Below, piece by piece: positions 46,934 to 56,679 of a stretch of 64,000 nucleotides of DNA. This stretch comes from Streptococcus infantis SPAR10 (GTDB lineage Bacteria; Bacillota; Bacilli; Lactobacillales; Streptococcaceae), in NCBI RefSeq assembly GCF_000279535.1, contig NZ_ALCH01000002.1, positions 62,001 through 126,000 on the forward strand, in the 5' to 3' direction. How positions within the stretch are numbered: position 1 is the stretch's first letter; each line of letters opens with the position of its first letter. The position numbers were made by a program, and so were the translations under genes. The notes under the pieces were generated by a model. The model was not told where the DNA came from and ran no database searches. It was given only the letters and a program-made list of their open reading frames with translations.

Positions 46934-47869
46934 ATGATCGAGTTTGAAAAACCAAATATAACAAAAATTGATGAAAATAAAGATTATGGCAAGTTTGTAA
47001 TCGAACCACTAGAACGTGGATACGGTACAACACTTGGTAACTCTCTTCGTCGTGTACTTCTTGCTTCTCTTCCAGGAGCAGCTGTTACATCTATCGATAT
47101 CGATGGAGTATTACATGAATTTGATACAATTCCTGGTGTTCGCGAAGACGTGATGCAAATCATTCTGAACATTAAAGGTATTGCAGTTAAATCATATGTA
47201 AAAGACGAAAAGACTATTGAACTTGATGTTGAAGGTCCTGCTGAGGTGACAGCCGGAGATATTTTAACTGATAGTGATATTGAAATCGTAAATCCAGATC
47301 ATTATCTTTTTACAATCGGAGAAGGTGCTTCATTTAAAGCAACTATGACTGTAAACACTGGTCGTGGTTATGTACCTGCAGATGAAAATAAAAAAGATAA
47401 TGCCCCAGTTGGAACACTTGCTGTAGATTCTATTTATACACCAGTTACAAAAGTTAACTATCAAGTTGAACCTGCTCGTGTAGGAAGCAATGATGGTTTC
47501 GACAAATTAACCCTTGAAATCTTGACAAATGGAACGATTATTCCAGAAGATGCTTTAGGGCTTTCAGCACGTATTTTGACAGAACATCTTGATTTGTTTA
47601 CAAATCTTACAGAGATTGCTAAATCTGCAGAAGTGATGAAAGAAGCTGATACTGAATCGGACGACCGTATTTTGGAACGTACGATTGAGGAACTTGACTT
47701 GTCTGTACGCTCATATAACTGTTTGAAACGTGCTGGTATCAATACTGTGCATGATTTGACAGAAAAATCTGAAGCAGAGATGATGAAAGTAAGAAATCTT
47801 GGACGCAAGAGTTTGGAAGAAGTGAAACTCAAACTCATTGATTTGGGTCTTGGATTAAAAGATAAATAA
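46934..47869 (+). CDS. rpoA: RNA polymerase alpha subunit
   Basis: 311 residues. The N-terminal assembly domain (about 1-230) is followed by a flexible acidic linker. The C-terminal domain (about 245-311, [16 protein letters not shown]) binds UP elements and regulators. AGAGGGAG precedes the start. Confidence 0.97.
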   Translation: MIEFEKPNITKIDENKDYGKFVIEPLERGYGTTLGNSLRRVLLASLPGAAVTSIDIDGVLHEFDTIPGVREDVMQIILNIKGIAVKSYVKDEKTIELDVEGPAEVTAGDILTDSDIEIVNPDHYLFTIGEGASFKATMTVNTGRGYVPADENKKDNAPVGTLAVDSIYTPVTKVNYQVEPARVGSNDGFDKLTLEILTNGTIIPEDALGLSARILTEHLDLFTNLTEIAKSAEVMKEADTESDDRILERTIEELDLSVRSYNCLKRAGINTVHDLTEKSEAEMMKVRNLGRKSLEEVKLKLIDLGLGLKDK

Positions 47870-47880
47870 AGGAGGAATAC

Positions 47881-48267
47881 ATGGCTTACCGTAAACTAGG
47901 ACGCACTAGCTCACAACGTAAAGCAATGCTTCGCGATTTGACAACTGACCTTTTGATCAACGAATCAATCGTGACAACTGAAGCTCGTGCTAAAGAAATC
48001 CGTAAAACTGTTGAAAAAATGATTACTCTAGGTAAACGTGGTGATTTACATGCACGTCGTCAAGCTGCTGCTTTCGTACGTAATGAAATCGCATCTGAAA
48101 ACTATGATGAAGCAACTGATAAGTACACTTCTACTACAGCACTTCAAAAATTGTTCTCAGAAATCGCACCTCGTTACGCAGACCGTAACGGTGGATACAC
48201 TCGTATCCTTAAAACTGAACCACGTCGTGGTGATGCAGCGCCAATGGCGATCATCGAATTAGTATAA
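47881..48267 (+). CDS. rplQ: 50S ribosomal protein L17
   Basis: 128 residues, the last gene of the operon. [19 protein letters not shown] is the standard opening. It follows rpoA after 11 nt with AAAGGAGG. Confidence 0.97.
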   Translation: MAYRKLGRTSSQRKAMLRDLTTDLLINESIVTTEARAKEIRKTVEKMITLGKRGDLHARRQAAAFVRNEIASENYDEATDKYTSTTALQKLFSEIAPRYADRNGGYTRILKTEPRRGDAAPMAIIELV

Positions 48268-48383
48268 AATCATCAATTTTGTTGAGTGTTATGATGATGG
48301 AGCCCTGTGCTCTTAGTCTAGCTCTGGTCTACCGCTAGGACTTTTGTCCTAGCGGGAACACTCATCATAAGATGGTAAGGTAG
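48268..48383 (+). other. Structured region after rplQ
   Basis: CCGCTAGGAC-TTTT-GTCCTAGCGG (48332-48355) is a perfect 10-bp hairpin. It lies inside two competing outer pairings: GAGTGTT (48281-48287) with AACACTC, and ATGATGA with TCATCAT, both about 75 nt apart. No gene was seen. Confidence 0.55.
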
Positions 48384-48441
48384 ACGCTTGTTTACGAAAT
48401 TGTTTTTCTTTTAAGAACAATTTCGTAAGCAGGCGTTTTTT
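48384..48441 (+). terminator. Terminator of the ribosomal operon
   Basis: A stem of about 21 bp, left 48384-48404 and right 48416-48436 (two G-T pairs), is followed by six T residues. Confidence 0.9.
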
Positions 48442-48459
48442 AGTTTTTTGAAATAAATG

Positions 48460-48468
48460 TGCTATACT
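48460..48468 (+). promoter_or_regulatory. Extended -10 promoter of the ACT-UPF0210 operon
   Basis: TGC directly before TATACT (48463-48468), about 60 nt before the ACT gene. No clear -35. Confidence 0.55.
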
Positions 48469-48529
48469 GAGAAAAAAGAAAAATATAGATATGGTTATTT
48501 TTCTATGATTTCAAAGATGGAGGACAAAT

Positions 48530-48796
48530 ATGAAAGCTATTATAACTGTAGTTGGAAAAGATAAGGGTGGTATTGTTGCAGGTGTTGCGACTAAGATTGC
48601 TGAATTAGGATTAAATATTGATGATATTTCACAAACTGTCTTGGATGAGTTCTTTACCATGATGGCTGTAGTATCCAGTAATGAAAAACAAGATTTTACT
48701 CAACTAAGAAATGAGTTTGAAGCCTTTGGCCAGACCTTGAATGTTAAAATTAATATTCAAAGTGCAGCAATTTTCGATGCTATGTATAATATCTAG
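48530..48796 (+). CDS. ACT-domain protein (UPF0237)
   Basis: An 88-residue single ACT domain (KAIITVVGKDKGGIVAGVATKIAELGLNI). ACT domains bind small ligands, often amino acids, and this family always pairs with the UPF0210 gene that follows nine nt later. A regulatory subunit is likely, but the ligand is unknown. AGATGGAGG precedes it. Confidence 0.9.
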   Translation: MKAIITVVGKDKGGIVAGVATKIAELGLNIDDISQTVLDEFFTMMAVVSSNEKQDFTQLRNEFEAFGQTLNVKINIQSAAIFDAMYNI

Positions 48797-48805
48797 GAGG
48801 CGTTT

Positions 48806-50143
48806 ATGGATATTAGACAAGTTACCGAAACAATTGCAATGATTGAAGAGCAGAATTTTGATATTCGTACCATTACCATGGGAATTTCTCTTCTTGATTG
48901 TATAGATCCGGATATTGATAGAGCTGCAGATAAAATATATGAAAAAGTTACGACTAAGGCGGCAAATTTAGTCGCTGTTGGTGATGAAATTGCTGCTGAG
49001 TTAGGTATACCTATTGTCAATAAACGTGTATCAGTAACACCGATTTCTCTAATTGGTGCTGCTACAGATACAAGGGACTATGTACCATTAGCCAAAGCTT
49101 TAGATAGAGCAGCAAAAGAAATTGGCGTAGATTTTATTGGTGGCTTTTCTGCTTTAGTTCAAAAAGGCTACCAAAAAGGAGATGAAATACTCATCAACTC
49201 AATTCCACGTGCTTTGGCCGAGACAGACAAAGTGTGCTCGTCTGTCAATATTGGCTCAACCAAGTCAGGAATTAACATGACTGCTGTAGCTGATATGGGT
49301 CGAATTATCAAGGAGACAGCTGAGCTTTCAGATATGGGTGCTGCAAAACTTGTCGTTTTTGCCAATGCAGTTGAGGACAATCCTTTTATGGCCGGAGCCT
49401 TTCATGGTGTTGGTGAAGCGGATGTTATTATCAATGTAGGTGTTTCAGGGCCTGGTGTTGTCAAACGTGCTTTAGAAAAAGTTCGCGGGCAAAGCTTTGA
49501 TGTAGTTGCTGAAACTGTTAAAAAGACAGCCTTCAAGATTACTCGGATTGGTCAATTAGTTGGCCAGATGGCTAGTGAAAGACTAGGTGTTGATTTTGGG
49601 ATTGTTGATTTGAGTTTAGCACCTACTCCTGCAGTGGGGGATTCAGTAGCTCGGGTCCTGGAAGAAATGGGACTGGAAACAGTTGGGACTCATGGGACGA
49701 CTGCCGCTTTAGCTCTTTTAAATGACCAAGTAAAAAAAGGCGGAGTAATGGCTTGCAACCAAGTCGGTGGTTTGTCAGGTGCTTTCATCCCAGTTTCAGA
49801 GGATGAGGGTATGATAGCAGCAGTGCAAAATGGTTCCCTAAATCTTGAGAAATTAGAAGCCATGACTGCTATCTGTTCAGTTGGATTGGATATGATTGCC
49901 ATTCCAGAAGATACCCCGGCAGAAACGATTGCGGCTATGATTGCGGATGAGGCAGCAATTGGTGTTATCAATATGAAAACCACAGCTGTTCGTATCATTC
50001 CAAAGGGTAAAGAAGGCGATATGATTGAGTTTGGTGGTTTGCTTGGTACAGCCCCAGTTATGAAAGTCAATGGAGCTTCTTCGGCTGATTTCATTGCTCG
50101 TGGAGGACAGATTCCAGCTCCAATTCATAGTTTTAAAAATTAA
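48806..50143 (+). CDS. UPF0210 (DUF711) family protein
   Basis: A 445-residue cytoplasmic protein. Glycine-rich loops ([12 protein letters not shown] and [14 protein letters not shown]) suggest a barrel related to glycyl radical enzymes of the pyruvate formate-lyase class, but the usual glycyl radical end motif RVAGY is not seen. Its function is unknown. The ACT partner and shared operon imply ligand control. The start follows TAGGAGG. Confidence 0.85.
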   Translation: MDIRQVTETIAMIEEQNFDIRTITMGISLLDCIDPDIDRAADKIYEKVTTKAANLVAVGDEIAAELGIPIVNKRVSVTPISLIGAATDTRDYVPLAKALDRAAKEIGVDFIGGFSALVQKGYQKGDEILINSIPRALAETDKVCSSVNIGSTKSGINMTAVADMGRIIKETAELSDMGAAKLVVFANAVEDNPFMAGAFHGVGEADVIINVGVSGPGVVKRALEKVRGQSFDVVAETVKKTAFKITRIGQLVGQMASERLGVDFGIVDLSLAPTPAVGDSVARVLEEMGLETVGTHGTTAALALLNDQVKKGGVMACNQVGGLSGAFIPVSEDEGMIAAVQNGSLNLEKLEAMTAICSVGLDMIAIPEDTPAETIAAMIADEAAIGVINMKTTAVRIIPKGKEGDMIEFGGLLGTAPVMKVNGASSADFIARGGQIPAPIHSFKN

Positions 50144-50159
50144 TAAAAAAATAAAATGA

Positions 50160-50192
50160 TTTAAGTTCAATTTAAGGATAGGTGTGTATACT
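50160..50192 (+). promoter_or_regulatory. CiaR binding site and promoter of the small RNA
   Basis: TTTAAG (50160-50165), five nt, TTTAAG (50171-50176), then ten nt and TATACT (50187-50192). This matches the CiaR direct repeat and spacing known for the ciaRH regulon, where CiaR activates transcription. Confidence 0.85.
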
Positions 50193-50198
50193 CTAATC

Positions 50199-50295
50199 AT
50201 TAAATAAAGACCTCCTAACTTTATTTAATAGAAATCCTAAACTTTTTCATAATAATCTCCTACAAAAGTCGCTCGTAAGAGTGGCTTTTGTTTTG
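50199..50295 (+). ncRNA. csRNA (CiaR-dependent small RNA), about 97 nt
   Basis: The predicted start is about seven nt after the -10 box. The transcript carries CCTCC (in GACCTCCTAAC) and a second TCTCC (in AATCTCCTAC), both unpaired and complementary to ribosome binding sites. It ends in a hairpin (50262-50274 with 50279-50291) and a T-run, the csRNA layout. In pneumococci such RNAs block translation of targets such as comC. The name cannot be fixed (ccnE-like by position). Confidence 0.8.
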
Positions 50296-50393
50296 TATTC
50301 TTTAAAAAACTAGTAAAATTTCATTGATTCTGGTCAAATTTTTTAAGAATGGCTACTTTTTCGAAGTGAAACCAGCCTAAAACCTTGCCATGA

Positions 50394-50421
50394 TTGGCTT
50401 TTTGAAAAATTATGGTATAAT
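50394..50421 (+). promoter_or_regulatory. Promoter of rnpA
   Basis: TTGGCT (50394-50399), a 16-bp spacer and TATAAT (50416-50421), with an extended TGG just before the -10. Confidence 0.65.
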
Positions 50422-50452
50422 AGTAGTAGTTTTATTAGATGGAGTAGAATTT

Positions 50453-50824
50453 TTGAGAAAAAGCTTTCGTGTAAAAAAAGAGAAAGATTTCGACGCCATA
50501 TTTAAAAAGGGAGCAAGTGTAGCTAATCGAAAATTTGTTATTTATCGATTAGAAAATAATGAAACACATTTTCGAGTAGGTTTATCAGTCAGTAAAAAAT
50601 TAGGAAATGCTGTGACAAGAAACCAAATCAAGAGAAGAATCCGGCATGTTCTCATTCAAAATAGTAATCAAATTGCTGATAATGTCGATTTTGTTGTGAT
50701 TGCTCGAAAAGACGTTGAACTATTAGAATATGCAGAAATTGAAAAAAACTTACTTCATGTTTTGAGATTAGCAAAGATTTACCAGGAAGGAAATAAGAGT
50801 GAAGAAGAAATTACAATTGACTAG
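50453..50824 (+). CDS. rnpA: Ribonuclease P protein component
   Basis: 123 residues from a TTG start at 50453, with GGAG ten nt upstream. The start was chosen because the length and opening ([12 protein letters not shown]) match the family, while the long in-frame ATG at 50390 would add a hydrophobic N-terminus. The RNR motif [18 protein letters not shown] is intact. It pairs with the RNase P RNA to mature tRNA 5' ends. It overlaps yidC by 26 nt. Confidence 0.93.
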   Translation: MRKSFRVKKEKDFDAIFKKGASVANRKFVIYRLENNETHFRVGLSVSKKLGNAVTRNQIKRRIRHVLIQNSNQIADNVDFVVIARKDVELLEYAEIEKNLLHVLRLAKIYQEGNKSEEEITID

Positions 50825-51614
50825 TTTGTTAGGTTTGTCCTTGTTGGTAATGACTGCTTGTGCAACTAGTGAAGTGTCTGCAGATTCTGCAGACTTTTGG
50901 AGTAAACTTGTTTATTTTTTTGCTGAAACTATTCGATTTTTGTCATTTGATGTCAGCATTGGTTTAGGGATTATTCTGTTCACAGTCTTGATTAGAACAA
51001 TACTGTTACCGGTCTTTCAAACACAAATGGTGGCTTCCAGAAAAATGCAAGAGGCGCAACCTCTTATCAAAGAATTACGTGAACGTTATCCAGGTCGCGA
51101 CATGGAAAGTCGTACTAAGCTAGATCAGGAAACACGTAAATTATTTAAAGAATTAGGCATTAAGCAATCCGCATCCTTCTGGCCGCTTTTGATTCAAATG
51201 CCAATTCTATTGGCTCTTTTCCAAGCTTTATCAAACGTAGATTTTTTGAAGACAGGCCACTTCTTATGGTTCAATCTAGGTGGAGCTGATACCACTTTCG
51301 TACTACCTATTTTAGCTGCCCTATTCACCTTCCTCAGTAGCTGGCTTTCAAATAAAGCTTTGCCTGAGAAAAATGGTGCAATGACAGGTATGATGTATGG
51401 GATGCCTGTTATAATCTTCTTTTTTGCAATATCTGCTCCAAGTGGTGTCGCTCTTTACTGGGCGGTTTCAAATGCTTATCAAGTATTGCAAACTTACCTT
51501 TTGAATAACCCCTTCAAAATTATTGCAGAGCGTGAAGCAGATGTGCAAGCTAAGAAGGATTTAGAAGTTAAGAAAAGAAAAGCTCTAAAGAAAGCACAGA
51601 AAAAGAAAAAGTAA
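50799..51614 (+). CDS. yidC: Membrane protein insertase YidC (SpoIIIJ-type)
   Basis: 271 residues with GTG start. The signal sequence has a lipobox (LVMTAC), so the protein is a lipoprotein with about five membrane spans. The conserved insertase segment ([20 protein letters not shown]) has the positively charged residue in the groove. The C-terminal tail is Lys-rich and may bind ribosomes. The place in an rnpA-yidC-jag string is standard for Firmicutes. Confidence 0.95.
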   Translation: MKKKLQLTSLLGLSLLVMTACATSEVSADSADFWSKLVYFFAETIRFLSFDVSIGLGIILFTVLIRTILLPVFQTQMVASRKMQEAQPLIKELRERYPGRDMESRTKLDQETRKLFKELGIKQSASFWPLLIQMPILLALFQALSNVDFLKTGHFLWFNLGGADTTFVLPILAALFTFLSSWLSNKALPEKNGAMTGMMYGMPVIIFFFAISAPSGVALYWAVSNAYQVLQTYLLNNPFKIIAEREADVQAKKDLEVKKRKALKKAQKKKK

Positions 51615-51628
51615 GGAGAAATCTGATA

Positions 51629-52585
51629 ATGGTATTATTTACAGGTTCAACAGTTGAAGAAGCAATCCAAAAGGGATTGAATGAATTAAATATTCCGAGA
51701 ATGAAAGCTCATATCAAAGTTGTTTCGAGAGAGAAAAAAGGATTTTTTGGACTTTTTGGTAAAAAACCAGCTCAAGTTGATATCGAAGCAATCAGTGAAA
51801 CAACGGTTGTAAAAGCAAATCAGCAAGCAATCAAAGGCGTTCCAAAAGAAATTAATGATCAAAATGATCCAGTTAAAACAGTCAGCGAAGCAACCGTTGA
51901 TTTAGGACATGTAGTTGCTGCTATCAAGAAAATTGAAGAAGAAGGTCAAGAAATCTCCGAAGAAGTCAAAGCTGAAATTCTTAAGAATGATAAAGAAGCC
52001 AGCACGATTTTAGAAGAAACAGGCCATATTGAAGTTTTAAAAGAATTGCAACCTGAAGAAACTCAAGACGAGGTTGAGCCTGAAAAAGGTAGCGACTTAG
52101 AAAATCTTGGTTTGAAAGTCGAGCCAACATACGACACTGAAAAGGTTGTTGAAGAAGTAACCAATTATGTTCAAGCAATCATCGATGATATGGATGTTGA
52201 GGGGACTATTTCTAGCACCTCTAACCGTCGCTCTATTAACATGCAAATTGATACAAATGAGCCAGGCCGTATCATTGGTTACCATGGTAAGGTTTTGAAA
52301 TCCCTTCAACTTTTGGCACAAAATTACCTCTACAATCGTTATTCAAAAACTTTCTACATTACTATCAACGTGAATGATTATGTTGAACATCGTGCAGAAG
52401 TGTTACAAAGTTATGCTCAAAAATTAGCTACACGTGTCTTGGAAGAAGGCCGTAGTCAGATGACAGATCCAATGTCAAGCAGCGAGCGTAAAATTATCCA
52501 TCGTATCATCTCACGAATGGAAGGTGTTACTAGCTACTCTGAAGGTGACGAACCAAATCGTTACGTTGTAGTTGACACAGAATAA
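51629..52585 (+). CDS. khpB: RNA-binding protein KhpB (Jag/EloR)
   Basis: 318 residues. Jag_N domain (1-50, GSTVEEAIQKGLNELNI), an acidic linker (about 55-175), then a KH domain with GRIIGYHGK and a C-terminal R3H domain (SERKIIHRIISRM). In pneumococcus KhpB works with KhpA and influences cell elongation and division, and a Thr in the linker is phosphorylated by StkP. This is family knowledge and was not tested on this sequence. GGAG precedes the start. Confidence 0.95.
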   Translation: MVLFTGSTVEEAIQKGLNELNIPRMKAHIKVVSREKKGFFGLFGKKPAQVDIEAISETTVVKANQQAIKGVPKEINDQNDPVKTVSEATVDLGHVVAAIKKIEEEGQEISEEVKAEILKNDKEASTILEETGHIEVLKELQPEETQDEVEPEKGSDLENLGLKVEPTYDTEKVVEEVTNYVQAIIDDMDVEGTISSTSNRRSINMQIDTNEPGRIIGYHGKVLKSLQLLAQNYLYNRYSKTFYITINVNDYVEHRAEVLQSYAQKLATRVLEEGRSQMTDPMSSSERKIIHRIISRMEGVTSYSEGDEPNRYVVVDTE

Positions 52586-52590
52586 AAATG

Positions 52591-52616
52591 AAAAATCAGG
52601 GAAACCTGATTTTTTC
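52591..52616 (+). terminator. Terminator after khpB
   Basis: AAAAATCAGG (52591-52600) and CCTGATTTTT (52605-52614) with a GAAA loop, ending in a T-run. Confidence 0.85.
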
Positions 52617-52635
52617 TAACTGAAGAAGGAGTAAA

Positions 52636-53256
52636 ATGAAAGAAATCAAGGACTATCTTGCTTATCAAGGGGAACAGTACCGGAATCCTGAAAAAGCAGG
52701 AGCTGAAAAAGATAAAATGCTAGACCTGCGTCAAAAAGGGCAGGAAGCGCGAAAGACATTTACTCACCTAGCGGAATGTTTTCAAGCTAGGCATTCCGAT
52801 TGGAATTTACACCCAACCAGTCAATGGATGAATCAAGCGCAGAGATTACGACCACATTTCTGGGGTTATTTACAGAGAGAGGGGCATGTAACAGAGCCCA
52901 TGATGGCTCTTCGTTTGTATGGAAATCAGAATAATTGGGGAATCTCTATAGAAGTTAGCTTTGTAGAGAGAAAGAAAGATGAGACTACCTTGTCAAAACA
53001 GGCTAAAGTTTTGGATGTGCCAGTGGTTGAGGGAATCTATTATTGGGTTCAGAAAAACGATGAAAGCTATAGAGTATAAGCTACTGAGGAGAATAGGCAA
53101 CTTTTAAGACAACAATTATCCAATCAGGAGATTCGTAAGGTTTTAGTAAAAGTTGATATTCCAGTAGCCGATGAAGATACTATAGATAAGCTTCTAGATA
53201 AACTTGATAGAGGTTTTGAAAAACTATCACCTTACTATCAAGTGACTAGAGATTAG
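52636..53256 (+). pseudogene. Hypothetical protein gene interrupted by one in-frame TAA
   Basis: The frame from the ATG at 52636 (AGAAGGAG upstream) reads 147 codons to a TAA at 53077-53079. The same frame then continues for 58 sense codons (ATEENRQLLRQ to YQVTRD) before TAG (53254-53256). Without the TAA the product would be 206 residues. The N-terminal part is basic and aromatic-rich (HFWGYLQREGHVTEPMMALRL). It may belong to the HI_0552 family, but I cannot confirm that. The second part has no start codon near its beginning, so the likeliest reading is a nonsense mutation. A sequencing error or a real 147-residue protein are alternatives. Confidence 0.65.
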
Positions 53257-53293
53257 TATAATCGGCTGAGTCATTTTATAGTAAATTGTTTTA

Positions 53294-53322
53294 TTGCTAT
53301 TCTATCTGTTTTTTCATATAAT
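53294..53322 (+). promoter_or_regulatory. Promoter of tkt
   Basis: TTGCTA (53294-53299), a 17-bp spacer and TATAAT (53317-53322). Confidence 0.7.
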
Positions 53323-53374
53323 AGTAGAATAGGATATGTGATAAACTTATCACCTTAAATAGAAAGGAAATTCT

Positions 53375-55351
53375 ATGTCAAATCTATCTGTTAATGCTAT
53401 TCGTTTCTTGGGTATTGACGCTATTAATAAAGCTAATTCAGGTCACCCAGGGGTGGTTATGGGTGCTGCTCCGATGGCTTACAGCCTTTTCACTAAAGAA
53501 CTTCGTATCAATCCAGCTCAACCAAACTGGATCAACCGCGACCGTTTTATTCTTTCAGCGGGTCACGGATCAATGCTTCTCTATGCCCTTCTTCATCTTT
53601 CTGGATTTGAAGATGTGAGCATGGATGAAGTGAAGAGCTTCCGTCAATGGGGATCTAAAACTCCAGGTCACCCAGAATTTGGTCATACAGCAGGGGTTGA
53701 TGCAACAACAGGTCCTCTAGGACAAGGGATTGCGACTGCGACAGGTTTTGCACAAGCAGAACGTTTCCTTGCAGCCAAGTATAACCGCGAAGGTTATAAC
53801 ATCTTTGATCACTACACATATGTTATTTGTGGAGATGGTGACTTGATGGAAGGTGTATCAAGTGAAGCTGCTTCTTATGCAGGTTTGCAGAAACTTGACA
53901 AATTGGTTGTTCTCTATGATTCAAATGATATCAACTTGGACGGTGAGACAAAAGATTCATTCACAGAGAGTGTTCGCGATCGTTACAATGCTTACGGTTG
54001 GCATACAGCCTTGGTTGGAGATGGGACAGACTTAGAAGCTATTCAAGCAGCTATTGAAGAAGCTAAGGCTTCAGGGAAACCATCTTTAATTGAAGTAAAA
54101 ACTGTTATTGGTTATGGTTCGCCAAACAAACAAGGGACTAATGCCGTACACGGTGCCCCTCTTGGTACGGATGAAACTGCAGCAACACGTCAAGCACTTG
54201 GTTGGAACTATGAACCATTTGAAATCCCAGCAGAAGTTTATGCTGATTTCAAAGAAAATGTTGCGGACCGAGGTGCATCAGCATATGAAGCATGGACAAA
54301 ACTAGTTGCAGATTATAAAGGAGCTTACCCAGAGCTTGCTGCAGAAGTGGAAGCAATCATCGACGGACGCGATCCAGTTGAATTGACTTCAGAAGACTTC
54401 CCAGCTTTAGAAAATGGCTTTTCTCAAGCAACTCGTAACTCAAGCCAGGATGCTTTAAATGTAGTGGCTGCTAAATTGCCAACCTTCCTTGGTGGATCAG
54501 CTGACCTTGCTCATTCAAATATGACTTACATCAAAACTGACGGACTTCAGGACGATGCAAATCGCTTGAACCGTAATATACAGTTTGGTGTCCGTGAATT
54601 TGCAATGGGTACTGTCTTGAACGGAATGGCTCTTCACGGTGGACTTCGAGTTTACGGTGGAACTTTCTTCGTATTCTCAGACTACCTTAAAGCAGCAGTT
54701 CGTTTATCAGCTCTACAAGGTCTTCCTGTAACCTATGTCTTCACCCACGATTCAATCGCAGTTGGTGAAGATGGACCAACTCATGAACCGATTGAGCACT
54801 TGGCAGGACTTCGCGCGATTCCAAACCTTAATGTTTTCCGTCCAGCAGATGCGCGTGAAACTCAAGCGGCTTGGTACCTTGCAGTGAAGAGTGAGAAAAC
54901 ACCAACTGCCCTTGTTTTGACTCGTCAAAACTTGACTGTTGAGGAAGGAACAGACTTTGATAAGGTTGCGAAAGGTGCTTATGTTGTCTATGAAAATGCT
55001 ACAGACTTTGACACTATTTTGATTGCAACAGGTTCAGAAGTGAATCTGGCTGTTGCAGCTGCGAAGGAATTAGCAAGTCAAGGTGGAAAAGTTCGCGTAG
55101 TCAGCATGCCATCTACAGATGTATTTGATGCACAAGATGTAGCTTACAAAGAAGAAATCTTACCAAATGCAGTTCGTCGCCGTGTAGCGGTTGAAATGGG
55201 AGCGACTCAAAACTGGTACAAATACGTTGGTCTTGATGGAGCAGTTCTCGGTATTGATACCTTTGGAGCATCTGCCCCAGCTTCAAAAGTGTTGGCAGAG
55301 TATGGATTTACAGTTGAAAACCTAGTAGAACTTGTAAACAACTTGAAATAA
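53375..55351 (+). CDS. tkt: Transketolase
   Basis: 658 residues of the standard length. The thiamine diphosphate motif ([18 protein letters not shown] to NDIN) is at residues ~155-185. [16 protein letters not shown] and [20 protein letters not shown] are typical transketolase signatures. It moves two-carbon units between pentose and triose sugars. AAAGGAAA precedes the ATG. Confidence 0.96.
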   Translation: MSNLSVNAIRFLGIDAINKANSGHPGVVMGAAPMAYSLFTKELRINPAQPNWINRDRFILSAGHGSMLLYALLHLSGFEDVSMDEVKSFRQWGSKTPGHPEFGHTAGVDATTGPLGQGIATATGFAQAERFLAAKYNREGYNIFDHYTYVICGDGDLMEGVSSEAASYAGLQKLDKLVVLYDSNDINLDGETKDSFTESVRDRYNAYGWHTALVGDGTDLEAIQAAIEEAKASGKPSLIEVKTVIGYGSPNKQGTNAVHGAPLGTDETAATRQALGWNYEPFEIPAEVYADFKENVADRGASAYEAWTKLVADYKGAYPELAAEVEAIIDGRDPVELTSEDFPALENGFSQATRNSSQDALNVVAAKLPTFLGGSADLAHSNMTYIKTDGLQDDANRLNRNIQFGVREFAMGTVLNGMALHGGLRVYGGTFFVFSDYLKAAVRLSALQGLPVTYVFTHDSIAVGEDGPTHEPIEHLAGLRAIPNLNVFRPADARETQAAWYLAVKSEKTPTALVLTRQNLTVEEGTDFDKVAKGAYVVYENATDFDTILIATGSEVNLAVAAAKELASQGGKVRVVSMPSTDVFDAQDVAYKEEILPNAVRRRVAVEMGATQNWYKYVGLDGAVLGIDTFGASAPASKVLAEYGFTVENLVELVNNLK

Positions 55352-55355
55352 GAAA

Positions 55356-55380
55356 AATCAGAGCTTTGCTCTGGTTTTTT
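55356..55380 (+). terminator. Terminator after tkt
   Basis: AATCAGAGC (55356-55364) pairs with GCTCTGGTT (55368-55376) with one wobble, followed by T residues. Confidence 0.75.
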
Positions 55381-55405
55381 ATTGACTTAAAACTAAGGTG
55401 CAATC

Positions 55406-55434
55406 TTGTAAAAAATAGTGAAATTTGATATAGT
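55406..55434 (+). promoter_or_regulatory. Promoter of the yajC operon
   Basis: TTGTAA (55406-55411), a 17-bp spacer and TATAGT (55429-55434). Confidence 0.6.
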
Positions 55435-55466
55435 AGTTTTATCTGAATTACAAAGGAGAAAATACA

Positions 55467-55787
55467 ATGAATGCAAATTTAACATTTGTGATTATGCTTG
55501 TAGGGATGTTTGCCTTGATGTTCTTTATGCAACGTTCTCAAAAGAAACAAGCTGAAAAACGCATGGAGAGTCTCAATAAACTTCAAAAAGGCTATGAAGT
55601 CATTACTATCGGTGGTTTATACGGTACAGTTGATGAAGTTGATACCGAAAACAGAACGATTGTACTTGATGTAGACGGAGTTTACTTGACTTTTGAACTT
55701 GGAGCTATCAAATCTGTCTTGCCACTTAAAGAGGCTGTTACATCAGAAGGCACAGTTGTTGATGGTGAAAGCGCGATTGAAGAATAA
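55467..55787 (+). CDS. yajC: Preprotein translocase accessory YajC
   Basis: 106 residues. One N-terminal membrane helix (LTFVIMLVGMFALMFFM) is followed by a basic stretch (RSQKKQAEKRMESLNKLQKG) and the conserved VITIGGLYGTVDEV. YajC associates with SecDF. The cytoplasmic part ends in an acidic tail. It shares a promoter with the phosphatase gene that follows. Confidence 0.93.
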   Translation: MNANLTFVIMLVGMFALMFFMQRSQKKQAEKRMESLNKLQKGYEVITIGGLYGTVDEVDTENRTIVLDVDGVYLTFELGAIKSVLPLKEAVTSEGTVVDGESAIEE

Positions 55788-55835
55788 AACGGGGTGGATC
55801 TCATACCCCTTTTTCTATGAAGATGGGGAATAATA

Positions 55836-56291
55836 ATGAAGAAAGTTGTTTTTGTATGTCTTGGTAATATTTGCCGCAGTCCTATGGCAGAATTTGTTAT
55901 GAAATCTTTAACCGATGATTATGAGATTGAAAGTAGAGCAACTTCTTCTTGGGAACATGGAAATCCAATTCACAAAGGAACTCAGAAAATTTTTAAAGCT
56001 CACGAGATTCCTTACGATTCATCAAAAACATCACAGCAAATTTCTAAGGGTGATTTTGAATATTTTGATTATGTCATTGGGATGGACGAGTCCAATCTTC
56101 TAGATTTGACTCGGATGTGTCCTCAAGATCAACAACACAAGCTAGAGGCATTTGCTTCTGAGGGTGTTCCTGATCCATGGTATACAGGTGATTTTGATGA
56201 AACTTACGATCGAGTTTTAACTGGTTGCCAAGCTTGGCTAACACGTTTAGAAAATGAGGCAAAAAATGGATATTTTAAAGAAATTCTATGA
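55836..56291 (+). CDS. Low-molecular-weight protein-tyrosine phosphatase
   Basis: 151 residues. The P-loop CLGNICRS (C8 nucleophile, R14) is complete, and the general acid DP motif is present in the later VPDPWYTGDFDETYD. Streptococcal enzymes of this type remove phosphate from tyrosine, and some control capsule or competence. The substrate here is unknown. It overlaps the MORN gene by 26 nt. Confidence 0.92.
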   Translation: MKKVVFVCLGNICRSPMAEFVMKSLTDDYEIESRATSSWEHGNPIHKGTQKIFKAHEIPYDSSKTSQQISKGDFEYFDYVIGMDESNLLDLTRMCPQDQQHKLEAFASEGVPDPWYTGDFDETYDRVLTGCQAWLTRLENEAKNGYFKEIL

Positions 56292-56679
56292 TAAGTATAG
56301 TGTCTATATAACGCGTCCTCGTTTGGAAATTGCAACAGTAGTAGTCATAGCTCTTTGTGCTATATTTGTATTTGTAGGAAATATGCCTAAGCAAGGAGTT
56401 TTAAAACTGGATGGCGATTCACTTGTATATGATGGAAGTATTGTTCGTGGAAAGATGAATGGCAAAGGCACAATGACCTTCTCAAATGGCGACACTTATA
56501 CTGGTGAATTTAAAAATGGAGCATTTAACGGTAAAGGGACCTACCAAGCTAAAGAAGGCTGGGTTTATGAAGGGGACTTTGTTAATGGCCAAGCTGAAGG
56601 AAAAGGAAAACTGACTACAGAGCAAGAAGTTGTCTATGAAGGCGACTTTAAACAAGGACTCTTCCAACAAGCACAATAA
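56266..56679 (+). CDS. Membrane-anchored MORN-repeat protein
   Basis: 137 residues. One membrane helix (residues 20-40, EIATVVVIALCAIFVFVG) follows a short cytoplasmic part. Four MORN repeats come next (YDGSIVRGKMNGKGTMTF, YTGEFKNGAFNGKGTY, YEGDFVNGQAEGKGKL and a partial last copy). MORN repeats bind lipids or proteins. The ATG at 56266 follows GAGG at six nt. It starts inside the phosphatase gene, so translation is coupled. Confidence 0.85.
   Translation: MDILKKFYDKYSVYITRPRLEIATVVVIALCAIFVFVGNMPKQGVLKLDGDSLVYDGSIVRGKMNGKGTMTFSNGDTYTGEFKNGAFNGKGTYQAKEGWVYEGDFVNGQAEGKGKLTTEQEVVYEGDFKQGLFQQAQ

Larger units (their letters stand above)
50144..50452 (+). other. Spacer between the UPF0210 gene and rnpA
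   Basis: It contains the csRNA gene with its CiaR promoter (50160-50295) and the rnpA promoter (50394-50421). The stretch 50296-50390 holds nothing else that I could recognise. Confidence 0.6.

Noticed and set aside
50390..50452. Longer rnpA product from the ATG at 50390
   Set aside because: The extra residues are hydrophobic, overlap the promoter region and exceed the family length of about 123.
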